In this document: piece by piece, positions 20,221 to 27,782 of the stretch | How positions within the stretch are numbered: position 1 is the stretch's first letter | How the letters are laid out: every line of letters starts with the position of its first letter | From: Williamsia sp. 1138 | GTDB taxonomy: Bacteria; Actinomycetota; Actinomycetes; Mycobacteriales; Mycobacteriaceae | Length of the DNA stretch: 64,000 bases | Reading direction: 5' to 3' | NCBI RefSeq assembly: GCF_002095435.2 | Contig: NZ_MJEJ02000048.1 | Span: 124,001 to 188,000 of the forward strand | Position numbers and translations under genes: made by a program | Notes under the pieces: generated by a model | Seen by the model: only the letters and a program-made list of their open reading frames with translations | What the model was told of the DNA's origin: nothing | Databases searched by the model: none

Positions 20221-21627
20221 ATGGTGAACGTAGAACCGACCGCGGCGGCCTCTGGGCTGCCCTCCTGCTCCGGTAGCCATCGCCTGCCGCTGCGGCAGTT
20301 CGTGCGGTCGTTTCGCGCTTCACCCGGACTTTTCCGGCTGCTCTCGGTACGTCTCGGTAGCCAGTTCACCGATGGTCTGTTCCAGGCCGCGCTCGGGGGC
20401 GCGATCCTGTTCAACCCCGAGCGGCATGCCGATCCCATGGCCGTCGCCGGAGGCATGGCAGTACTGCTGCTCCCCTACTCGGTGATCGGTCCGTTCGCCG
20501 GCGCACTACTCGACCACTGGGACCGCCGCACCGTCCTCGTCTGGGCCAATGTCTTGCGTGCTGTACTGGTCTCTCTGGTCGCGCTGGTGATCGCGACGGG
20601 TGCGAACGACACCGGCGTCCTGATCGCGGCGCTGGCGGTCACCGGCGCCAGCAGGTTCGTGGCCTCGGGGCTGTCCGCGGGCCTGCCACATGTCATCGAA
20701 CGCGACCTGCTGGTCGGGATGAACTCCTTCTTCACCACCATCGGCGCCGGAGCACTCGCCCTCGGCGCAGGCGGCGCCCTGACGTTGCGCGAGATCTTCG
20801 GGTCGAACAATTCCGGCAGTGCGGCGACGGTCATGGGGGCAGTGGTCGTTGCGCTGGCCGCCGCCGCGATCGCGCACCGCTTCGAACCCCTGCAACTCGG
20901 TCCGGATCATCCGGACGTCGTCGGTAAGGTCACCCCGCAGCATCCGAGCGGGTCGGCTTTTCGTGCGGTCACCGTGGGCCTCGGACACGGTGCCCGGGCG
21001 GTGTGGCAGGCCCCGCCTGTCGCCGCCGCGCTCGCCGGGGTCGGGGCGCACCGGCTGGTCTTCGGTTTCAACACCCTGATGCTGCTGGTCCTGACCAAGA
21101 ACTCGACGCTCGGCGGAGGTCTGTCCGGATTCGGCCTGGTCGCTGCCATGACGGCGGTCGGGATGCTGTTCGCCGCACTGCTGACCCCGTTTCTCGTCGC
21201 CCGGTTCGGGCGTCGACGAGCGGTCGTCTCCGCTCTGGCGGTGGGCGTCGTCGCGCAGCTGACCCTGTGGAGTTTCAACGGGATCGTCATCTGTGTGGCC
21301 GCCGCAGTGCTGGGACTGATCGGCCAGGTGTGCAAGCTCTGCGGCGACGCCGCCATGCAGATGGACGTCGCGGACGCCCGGCGCGGCCAGGCGTTCTCGT
21401 TCCAGGACGCGCTGTTCAACTTTGCGTTCGTCGGAGCGATCACCGTCGGCGCCCTGACCATCGCCGACGACGGGCGCTCACCGGGCCTGGTCGTAGCAGG
21501 TGCGGCCATCTACGCGATCGCCATCGTTGTCGTAGGACTGATCCACAATCGCGAGGAAGCGACAGTCCCGGACACCGACCATCCAGGAGACCACCATGCG
21601 ATACGGAATCGTCTTTCCCAAAGGTGA
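20221..21627 (+). CDS. MFS transporter (Rv0037c-like)
   Basis: A 468-residue, 12-span major facilitator family protein. The first span region reads LLSVRLGSQFTDGLFQAALGGAILF, and the cytoplasmic loop between spans 2 and 3 carries DHWDRRTVLVWANVLRA, the MFS signature loop. I placed the start at ATG 20221, where the protein sequence becomes typical. The substrate is unknown. The end overlaps the next gene by 32 bases, implying a shared transcript with the flavin oxidoreductase. Confidence 0.85.
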   Translation: MVNVEPTAAASGLPSCSGSHRLPLRQFVRSFRASPGLFRLLSVRLGSQFTDGLFQAALGGAILFNPERHADPMAVAGGMAVLLLPYSVIGPFAGALLDHWDRRTVLVWANVLRAVLVSLVALVIATGANDTGVLIAALAVTGASRFVASGLSAGLPHVIERDLLVGMNSFFTTIGAGALALGAGGALTLREIFGSNNSGSAATVMGAVVVALAAAAIAHRFEPLQLGPDHPDVVGKVTPQHPSGSAFRAVTVGLGHGARAVWQAPPVAAALAGVGAHRLVFGFNTLMLLVLTKNSTLGGGLSGFGLVAAMTAVGMLFAALLTPFLVARFGRRRAVVSALAVGVVAQLTLWSFNGIVICVAAAVLGLIGQVCKLCGDAAMQMDVADARRGQAFSFQDALFNFAFVGAITVGALTIADDGRSPGLVVAGAAIYAIAIVVVGLIHNREEATVPDTDHPGDHHAIRNRLSQR

Positions 21628-22444
21628 CGCCGCCGACTTCGCGACGATGGCGGTTGCGGCCGAAGACGCGGGCTGGGATGCGGTGTTCGGCTGGGAGGCG
21701 CTCTGGGGCAACGACCCCTGGATCTCACTGACCGCCGCAGCGATGCGCACCGAACGCATCGGGCTCGGCACCATGTTGACCCCGGTGCCGCGGCGCAAAC
21801 CGTGGGACCTGGCGTCCACCACCGCAACCCTCGACCGGCTCAGCGGCGGACGGGTGATCCTCGGGGTCGGGATGGGTGCACTGCACCCGGGCTGGCTGGC
21901 GTTCGAACGCGACCAGGGCCGCAAGACCCGCGCAGAATTGTTCGACGAAGGTCTGGACGTGTTGTTCGGGCTCTGGGGCGGACAGCCTTTCGAGTATTCG
22001 GGCAAGCACTACCAGGTGCGCCCCACCGATTTCGAACTCCCCGACCCCATCGTCTCCACGCCGCGGATCACCACCTGGTGTGTCGGATTACAGGGCGCGC
22101 GCAGGTCGATGGCGAGGGCTGCGCGCTGCGACGGACTGCTACCGAACTTCAGGCGGCCGGATGGATCGATGCCGGACGGCCCCGTCACGGTCGGGGTCGA
22201 GCAGTGGGCAAGCGTCGCGGCCGAGATCCGGGGGCTGCGCGAGGAGCTCGGTTTCACGGGAAACTACGACATCGTCTTCGAGGGCACCGCCGATCTCTCC
22301 GATCGTGACGGCGAACGTCGCAAGGCTGCGCAGCTCGCGGATGCCGGCATCACCTGGTGGCTCGATTCCGACTGGGAGGCCCGGCCGGCCGATCCGGTCG
22401 CGTACCAACTCGAGCGCATCAAGGCCGGCCCACCGTCGTTCTGA
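21596..22444 (+). CDS. LLM class (luciferase-like) flavin-dependent oxidoreductase
   Basis: A 282-residue TIM-barrel flavin or F420-dependent enzyme. Family marks include the N-terminal strand MRYGIVFP, the ERIGLGTMLTPVPRRKPWDLASTTATLDRLSGGRVILGVGMG stretch and a bulge region. The start ATG lies inside the end of the MFS gene. Substrate and cofactor (FMN or F420) cannot be decided from sequence alone. Confidence 0.87.
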   Translation: MRYGIVFPKGDAADFATMAVAAEDAGWDAVFGWEALWGNDPWISLTAAAMRTERIGLGTMLTPVPRRKPWDLASTTATLDRLSGGRVILGVGMGALHPGWLAFERDQGRKTRAELFDEGLDVLFGLWGGQPFEYSGKHYQVRPTDFELPDPIVSTPRITTWCVGLQGARRSMARAARCDGLLPNFRRPDGSMPDGPVTVGVEQWASVAAEIRGLREELGFTGNYDIVFEGTADLSDRDGERRKAAQLADAGITWWLDSDWEARPADPVAYQLERIKAGPPSF

Positions 22445-22451
22445 TCGCACG

Positions 22452-23141
22452 TCAGCGAGTGAAAGGGTCCCGGTAGAGGTAGTGACTCGTCGGGACGGTG
22501 TCGATGTTCTGATCCGCCCCGAATGCGCCGGTGCTCGCCAGCATCCGGGTCATCCGGTCGGTCAGCTCCTCGTCGTCCGCGGCACCGAAGAAAGCATGGA
22601 CGTCGTGCACCGCCTCGATGGGGAAGAACTCCTCGACGATCGCGTCCACTGACGGCGCATCCGGGGTCAGCGACCGCACGACCGCGTTCTGGACGTAGCC
22701 GAACGTCGCCTGGGTCTCGATCGCGATCGGAGTGTGGTCGTGGTGCCAGCGCCTGCGCCATGACGCCTCGTCGAGGTCGGCCGGTCGGCGGATGAAGGCC
22801 AGATTCGACAACCCGGGGGTGCGCTCCCCCGGGTCGACACGGGGCACGGGCAGCGGTACCGATTCCGTCACCAGATACGCCGAAACATGACCAAATGACC
22901 CGCCCAGAAGGTCGATGAGTTCCGCGATCGGCTGCCCGTAGTGTTGCTCCGTCCAGACGCTGACCACCGCGACAATGGGCGGATCGAGGGTTGTCAGCGT
23001 CATTTTAGAACCGGATACCAGATTATCTCGGACGTTGATCGCGACGCCCTCAAAGTGCATCTCGGACCCTTGTTTACGCAGGTCAGAGCACCATTCTGCA
23101 GTCGGTACCGAACCCCTGACAGCGAGCATGACCTTCTCCAC
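22452..23141 (-). CDS. EthD domain-containing protein
   Basis: A 229-residue protein made of two dimeric ferredoxin-like alpha/beta barrel repeats, as in the EthD group. The second half has the typical DEASWRRRWHHDHTPIAIETQATFGYVQN segment with a His pair. The start used is GTG 23141 (MEKVMLAV, the common family opening); an internal ATG at 23129 with GGAGAAGG before it is an alternative. EthD proteins occur beside oxygenases and ether-degradation genes, but none is next to this one. Function is not known. Confidence 0.8.
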   Translation of the reverse strand: MEKVMLAVRGSVPTAEWCSDLRKQGSEMHFEGVAINVRDNLVSGSKMTLTTLDPPIVAVVSVWTEQHYGQPIAELIDLLGGSFGHVSAYLVTESVPLPVPRVDPGERTPGLSNLAFIRRPADLDEASWRRRWHHDHTPIAIETQATFGYVQNAVVRSLTPDAPSVDAIVEEFFPIEAVHDVHAFFGAADDEELTDRMTRMLASTGAFGADQNIDTVPTSHYLYRDPFTR

Positions 23142-23194
23142 GTGAGTGACCTTAGCCGCTCACATAGCGACAAAAGGGCTATTCACCTGGCACT
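23142..23194. promoter_or_regulatory. Short divergent promoter region before the HTH operon
   Basis: Only 53 bases separate the EthD and HTH starts. It contains GTGAGTG (23142-23148) and CGCTCAC (23157-23163), an imperfect inverted repeat (6 of 7 pairs) that could be an operator. A TATTCA stretch at 23180-23185 sits about 10 bases before the HTH ATG, and there is no ribosome site, so the HTH message may be leaderless, which is common in actinobacteria. Confidence 0.4.
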
Positions 23195-23617
23195 ATGGTC
23201 CGCATGCGCAATCGTGATGAGGTGTCTGAGTTCGCAATCGAGCTCAATAGGCTCTGTGCGTCCCGCTGGCCAGGTGGCTCTCGGACGGCAAACGCAGAGA
23301 TCGCCGACTGGGTCACGGCCGAAACCGGCCGGACCATCGATCGGCAGTTCGTGTGGCGGATCCGCAAGGGGCGCGTGATGAAGGTGGACGGCGCCGTGCG
23401 GGACGCCATCTGCTCGTTCTTCGGTGTCTCCAAAGACCATTTCTCCTCGAGTCCCCGGACCCTTGGTGAAGAGGTTCAGGCAGCGATCGAAGAGACCGGA
23501 TTGCAGGTCGCGGGTCTCCGTGCCGATCAACTGTCCTCGACCGGGCGGGCCGAACTGGTCACCTTGCTCCGCGAGGTGAGCCGGGTACTCGAGGCCGAGA
23601 AGAGCGTCGGACAATGA
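23195..23617 (+). CDS. EspR-like helix-turn-helix regulator
   Basis: A 140-residue DNA-binding protein. The N-terminal part (about 10-85) reads like an EspR-type HTH: FAIELNRLCASRWPGG, then TNAEIADWVTAETG-like helices, then a recognition region QFVWRIRKGRVMKVDGAVRDAICSFFGVSKDHF. The C-terminal region (about 95-135) is a likely dimerisation helix pair. It has no clear ribosome site. Its stop overlaps the next start (ATGATG), so it is translationally coupled to the ImmA/IrrE gene. EspR in M. tuberculosis controls ESX secretion and nucleoid structure; the role here is unknown. Confidence 0.75.
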   Translation: MVRMRNRDEVSEFAIELNRLCASRWPGGSRTANAEIADWVTAETGRTIDRQFVWRIRKGRVMKVDGAVRDAICSFFGVSKDHFSSSPRTLGEEVQAAIEETGLQVAGLRADQLSSTGRAELVTLLREVSRVLEAEKSVGQ

Positions 23618-24030
23618 TGACCCGCCAGAAGATGTTTCGGCTCGCCGCTGCCATCTCCCCCGAGGGTGACTGGTCGTGGGAGGCGTTCGAGATCCGGCTT
23701 GCCAAGGAACTCGGTTGCCCTGTCCGTTGCATCACTTCTGACAGTCTCAACTCGGGCGAGGTGACCGGCGCGGCATTGCGGACCAGTCGCGGTACCGCCA
23801 TCATCGTCATCCCGGCGAACGTGTCCAAGGCCCACAGCATTCACATCGCGGCGCACGAGGCCTGGCATCTGCTCGCCGGTCACGAGGGTTGCGATCAGAA
23901 CTCGCGGCGAGAAGCCCAGTCGGAGGCCTTCGCCACGACGGTCGGCACCCTCGCCGAAGGCCGTGGTAGCCAGCCTCGTAACAACCGTGCCTTGACTGCT
24001 GCGTTCGGAGCTGTTGGCATCGTGGCATGA
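23614..24030 (+). CDS. ImmA/IrrE family metallo-endopeptidase
   Basis: A 138-residue compact zinc peptidase. The zinc site is HEAWH at 81-85 (HIAAHEAWHLLAGHEG), with the third ligand likely among REAQSEAFATT (about 99-109). IrrE/ImmA proteins cut partner HTH repressors (ImmA cuts ImmR; IrrE cuts DdrO). Here the partner is the natural candidate encoded 4 bases upstream. The start and stop both overlap neighbours by 4 bases, so the three genes form one translation unit. Confidence 0.85.
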   Translation: MMTRQKMFRLAAAISPEGDWSWEAFEIRLAKELGCPVRCITSDSLNSGEVTGAALRTSRGTAIIVIPANVSKAHSIHIAAHEAWHLLAGHEGCDQNSRREAQSEAFATTVGTLAEGRGSQPRNNRALTAAFGAVGIVA

Positions 24031-24839
24031 GAGATGCGCTCGGCGCGCTTGCCTGGACCGGCGTGGTCCTGGCGGCGCTGGTGGCGCTGCGCGGCGGGTG
24101 GTACCGCCACGCGACCACCATTTCATTCGGCGTGTGCATGGCGTTCTACTCCCTCACCGGCGAGAACTACATCAGCCTCATCCCACTCGGCGGTGTGCGC
24201 GAACCTCTGAGCACCTCGGAGCGCATTTGGGGCGCAACATCGGCCGTCATCGCCGGGTGCGCCCTGATGGGCGCTCTGATGGCCATCCGTCGCAAGAGCC
24301 GTGATCCCGACGGCGACGAGTGGACCGACCCCGATCTGCACCAGCGCTTGATGATGCTCGTCCTCGGGGCCGCCGGCTCGGTGGCAATCATCAATCTCAC
24401 GTTGGTGCACTCGAACTTTCCTCCCAGCGCTGATTTCCTCGCGGACTACGGGAACGTCTTCAACGTGGTGCTCTACGAGGCCGTCTTCTCGATCTGGATC
24501 GGGCTACCCGCAGGCTTCCTCGCCTGGACCGTCGTGCGATCCGAACTGGGCAAGTTGCGCTTCGTCGTCGGGGTGGGTGGCATCTTCGCCGTCGCCTGGT
24601 CCGTATGGAAGATCATCGGGACGGGCCTCATCTGGGCCGCAGACATCCACGTTGCCGAGAACAGTCCGGTCAGCGTGACCCTGGGTCTGCTCGCCCTCAG
24701 CTTCTGCATGGTCGGGACGCTGCTGCTGGGCCTCGAGGCGGCGTTTCGGGTATGGCGAGCCGGACGCACCTATCGCACCGCACGTGCGCTGGAGGATCGG
24801 CGGCTGCGGCACCGGAGCACCGGCGAAGAGGCGGCCTGA
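24027..24839 (+). CDS. Seven-span membrane protein, MAB_1171c-like
   Basis: A 270-residue protein with about seven hydrophobic spans (roughly 7-25, 31-48, 66-85, 102-122, 150-172, 181-202, 214-236) and a short basic C-terminal tail that resembles the start of the cytoplasmic region of the MAB_1171c (putative transporter) family. It is shorter than many members, whose cytoplasmic region is longer. It starts on the ATGA overlap with the peptidase gene. Nothing shows a transported substrate; a receptor-like role is as likely as transport. Confidence 0.65.
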   Translation: MRDALGALAWTGVVLAALVALRGGWYRHATTISFGVCMAFYSLTGENYISLIPLGGVREPLSTSERIWGATSAVIAGCALMGALMAIRRKSRDPDGDEWTDPDLHQRLMMLVLGAAGSVAIINLTLVHSNFPPSADFLADYGNVFNVVLYEAVFSIWIGLPAGFLAWTVVRSELGKLRFVVGVGGIFAVAWSVWKIIGTGLIWAADIHVAENSPVSVTLGLLALSFCMVGTLLLGLEAAFRVWRAGRTYRTARALEDRRLRHRSTGEEAA

Positions 24840-24840
24840 C

Positions 24841-25404
24841 TCACAGCCCGAACCCCGGCTGTCCCACCGACAGGGCGGCATCGGCAGTTCCGTCGAGATC
24901 GCTGTCGACGATGACCTGGTCGAGTGTCGAGTCCAGGTCGGTGTCGAGGTACAACCGCCCGCCGGAGCGCATCACCACGATCTCGGCGAGACCATCGGAA
25001 TCCCGGTCACACACCCTGTCGTCGGTGCCGCCGTCACCGGCGACGTCCACACTCGCGCAGGATCCGTGGAGATCGGTGGTGGCCGGACTCGTGTGCTGCT
25101 CCCCCATCGGATCGCTCCAACGCAGATCGGCGTCTCCCTGCTCGAGCTCTCGACCCCACACCCCCGAACCGTCGTCGGTGTACCAGGCGTCGGGCCGACC
25201 ATCGTCGTCCAGATCCAGCACACTGCAGTCGGCACGGCCGTCTGCGTTGCGGTCCCACATCGCATCGTCGAGGCGGCCGTCGCCGTCGAAGTCGATCCGG
25301 ACCGCGTCGAGACCACCCGATCCAAGGGTCAGATCCGGCGGAGAGGTCCACGACTGGGTCGTACCGTCTCCCGATCCGAAGACGTACTCGATTGTCGGCT
25401 CCAT
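24841..25404 (-). CDS. Asp-rich DxDxDG repeat protein
   Basis: A 187-residue protein with at least six copies of an Asp-rich turn (DFDGDGRLDD, DRNADGRAD, DLDDDGRPD, DRDSDGLAE, DTDLDSTLD, DSDLDGTAD), like Ca-binding loops of EF-hand or thrombospondin-type-3 repeats. Similar proteins are sometimes labelled pullulanase in databases, but no glycosidase motif is visible. No signal peptide is present. The start is uncertain: ATG 25404 is used, while GTG 25479 would add a hexapeptide repeat (TPDGTE/TPDGAV) encoded by a 13-base direct repeat at 25421-25451. It is divergent from the EgtE-like gene. Confidence 0.6.
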   Translation of the reverse strand: MEPTIEYVFGSGDGTTQSWTSPPDLTLGSGGLDAVRIDFDGDGRLDDAMWDRNADGRADCSVLDLDDDGRPDAWYTDDGSGVWGRELEQGDADLRWSDPMGEQHTSPATTDLHGSCASVDVAGDGGTDDRVCDRDSDGLAEIVVMRSGGRLYLDTDLDSTLDQVIVDSDLDGTADAALSVGQPGFGL

Positions 25405-25514
25405 GACGGATATGACGGCGCCATCGGGTGTCTCGGTTCCATCGGGTGTCTTCGCGGTAGCGTGAGAACCGACAAGCACCCGAGCGGGGGCTCTGCGCCC
25501 AGGAGGTTCTACGG

Positions 25515-26606
25515 ATGTACGTGAGCGAGCTCGGTGACCTCTGGCATCGCGCCCGTACCGAGCCGGTGAGCATCCACCTGGACTCGGCATCGGCATCACG
25601 TTCGTCGAAGCGGGTGATCGAGACCATCACCTCGCACCTGTGGCGTGAGGCGGAGCGAGGTGCGTACGTCGCGGAGGAACAGATCGCCGAATCACTCGAC
25701 AGGTGCCGCCGTGACATCGCCGAGCTGGTCGGACACCAGGCCAGCGAGCTCGCATTCCGAGAATCCGCCAAGGCGGCGCTGCGAGCCCTTCTCACCCATT
25801 GGAACCTCCCCATCTCCGCGTCGGTGTGGGTGGCGACGAACGAGTTCGGGCCCAACCTCGACGAGTTCGAGCGTCGCGGTTACGCGGTGCACACGATCCC
25901 GTCGGCGGATGTCTACGGGCACGTCGACACCGACGCCCTCGAGAACATGCTCCAGTTCGAGCAGCCCGACTTCATCCACATCTGCCACATCGGATCACAC
26001 AGCGGTGTGGTGCAACCGGTCTCGAAGATCGTCGACCTCGCGCGCGCCGCGGGCGTACCCGTGGTCGTCGACGTCGCGCAGGCACTGGGCCAGCGGGACT
26101 GCGCATCGGGCGCCGACGTGGTCTACGGGACGAGCCGTAAGTGGCTGGCGGGACCCCGCGGCGTCGGCTTCCTCGCCGTGCGGGCCGATTCGGTCAGGCC
26201 CGTCGAGGTCGAGAGCTCCGAGGCCTTCATCGCGGGCCGGCTCGGGCTCGGCGTAGCGATCCAGGAATTGCAGAGCTTCGGGCCGGCGCGGGTCAACCGC
26301 GAGCTCGCCACGATCGGGCAGTTCACCAGGGAACGGCTGACCGGCATCGGGAGCTGGGAGGTGCTCGAGCCCATCGACGAACCTTCGGCGATCGTCACGC
26401 TGGCACCCCCGCCGGGATGGGAGGCGGGTGACGTGCTGGCGGCGCGCAACAAGCTGCGCTCGATCGGCATCCTCGTCACCTGCGCCGATCCCTGGCGGGC
26501 GCCCCTGAGTTCGGAACAGACGGTGCTCAGGATCTCCCCGCACCTCGACGTACAGCGGGCGCACCTCGATCAGCTGGCGAACGAGTTACGCGGGATGGGT
26601 TACTGA
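25515..26606 (+). CDS. EgtE-like PLP-dependent aminotransferase class V-fold enzyme
   Basis: A 363-residue fold-type I PLP enzyme. The cofactor Lys lies in YGTSRKWLAGPRGVGF, the pattern of EgtE (ergothioneine C-S lyase) and related class V proteins, and the N terminus HLDSASASRSSKRV resembles HLDxAxCSRxS of EgtE. The start ATG is preceded by AGGAGGTT. No egtABCD genes are near, so either it acts with distant genes or it is a paralogue with another substrate. It meets the acyl-CoA dehydrogenase tail to tail with a 7-base overlap. Confidence 0.75.
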   Translation: MYVSELGDLWHRARTEPVSIHLDSASASRSSKRVIETITSHLWREAERGAYVAEEQIAESLDRCRRDIAELVGHQASELAFRESAKAALRALLTHWNLPISASVWVATNEFGPNLDEFERRGYAVHTIPSADVYGHVDTDALENMLQFEQPDFIHICHIGSHSGVVQPVSKIVDLARAAGVPVVVDVAQALGQRDCASGADVVYGTSRKWLAGPRGVGFLAVRADSVRPVEVESSEAFIAGRLGLGVAIQELQSFGPARVNRELATIGQFTRERLTGIGSWEVLEPIDEPSAIVTLAPPPGWEAGDVLAARNKLRSIGILVTCADPWRAPLSSEQTVLRISPHLDVQRAHLDQLANELRGMGY

Positions 26607-27766
26607 TTCCGCTTCTTCTCGGCGCGCACCAGTCCCCCACCGATGATCAACCGCTGGATCTCGCTGGTGCCCTCATAGAGTCGCAACAGCCGGGCGTCAC
26701 GGTAGATCCTCTCCACCACAACACCGTTCATGTACCCCGCGCCGCCGTGGATCTGCACGGCCAGGTCGGCAACGTTGCCGAGCATCTCGGTACAGAAGAC
26801 CTTCGCCACCGACGGCGCGATTCTCCGGTCCTCATCGGCGACCCACTTCCGCGCGGCCTCGGCGACGAGCGCCCGGCCGGCCATCACCCCGGTCTGCTGG
26901 TCGGCGAGCATGGCCTGCACGAGCTGGAAGTCGCCGATTGCCTTGCCGCCCTGCGTGGTCAGCGCGGCGTGGCGGACCGATTCGTCCAGCGCGCGTTGTG
27001 CCTGACCGACCGCGACCGCGGCGATATGGATCCGGCCGCGCGCCAAGATGGTCATCGCGGCCCGGTAACCCACTTCGGGATCGCCTCCCACCAGTGCGGA
27101 CCCGTCCACCCGCACGTCGTCGAAATACACCTCCGCCGTCTGTGATCCGGACTGGCCCATCTTCTTGTCCTTGGGGCCGACCCTGACCCCCTCGGCGTCG
27201 GCGGGAACGAGAAACACCGCGATGCCCGGGCCGTCGGAGTCGGCGTCGCGGTAGCGGGCGAAGACCACGAACAGGTCTGCCGACGGCGCGTTGGTGATAT
27301 AGCGTTTGGACCCGTTGATGATCCAATCGTCTTTGTCGGCAACGGCTTTCGTCCGCAGGCCCGCGGGGTTGGACCCCGCGCCGTCCTCGGTGAGTGCGAA
27401 CGACGCGACCACCTCCCCCGAGGCGATCCGGGCCAGCCAGAGCTGCTTCTGCTCGTCGGTCCCGAACTCGACCAGGACCTGGCCGGCGATGCCGTTGTTG
27501 GTTCCGAACATCGAGCGCACCGCGAGTGAGGTGTAGCCGAGTTCTTGGGCCAGTGCCACATCTTGCTCCAGGTCCAGGCCGAGACCACCCCATTGCTGCG
27601 GGATCGCGAATCCGAACAGGCCCATGTCCTTGATCGCGTCACGCAGATCGTCGGGAATGGCATCTGCGTCGGCGATCTCCTGTTCACGGGGAATCACCTG
27701 TTCGCGGACAAAGCTGCGGGTGGCAGCCACGATGTCGGCGAGATCGTCGGCACTCACTTCGCTCAT
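26600..27766 (-). CDS. Acyl-CoA dehydrogenase
   Basis: A 388-residue flavoprotein of the acyl-CoA dehydrogenase family, which oxidises acyl-CoA to trans-enoyl-CoA. Family markers are FALTEDGAGSNPAGL, a substrate-binding loop ending YITNAPSADLFVVFAR, QIHGGAGYMNG and the catalytic region YEGTSEIQRLIIGG. I chose ATG 27766 because the preceding in-frame sequence is atypical. Substrate chain is not readable. It stops just inside the EgtE-like gene end, and its start is 16 bases from the glpD stop on the same strand, so it may be co-transcribed. Confidence 0.9.
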   Translation of the reverse strand: MSEVSADDLADIVAATRSFVREQVIPREQEIADADAIPDDLRDAIKDMGLFGFAIPQQWGGLGLDLEQDVALAQELGYTSLAVRSMFGTNNGIAGQVLVEFGTDEQKQLWLARIASGEVVASFALTEDGAGSNPAGLRTKAVADKDDWIINGSKRYITNAPSADLFVVFARYRDADSDGPGIAVFLVPADAEGVRVGPKDKKMGQSGSQTAEVYFDDVRVDGSALVGGDPEVGYRAAMTILARGRIHIAAVAVGQAQRALDESVRHAALTTQGGKAIGDFQLVQAMLADQQTGVMAGRALVAEAARKWVADEDRRIAPSVAKVFCTEMLGNVADLAVQIHGGAGYMNGVVVERIYRDARLLRLYEGTSEIQRLIIGGGLVRAEKKRNQ

Positions 27767-27782
27767 GAGAGCCCACACTAAC

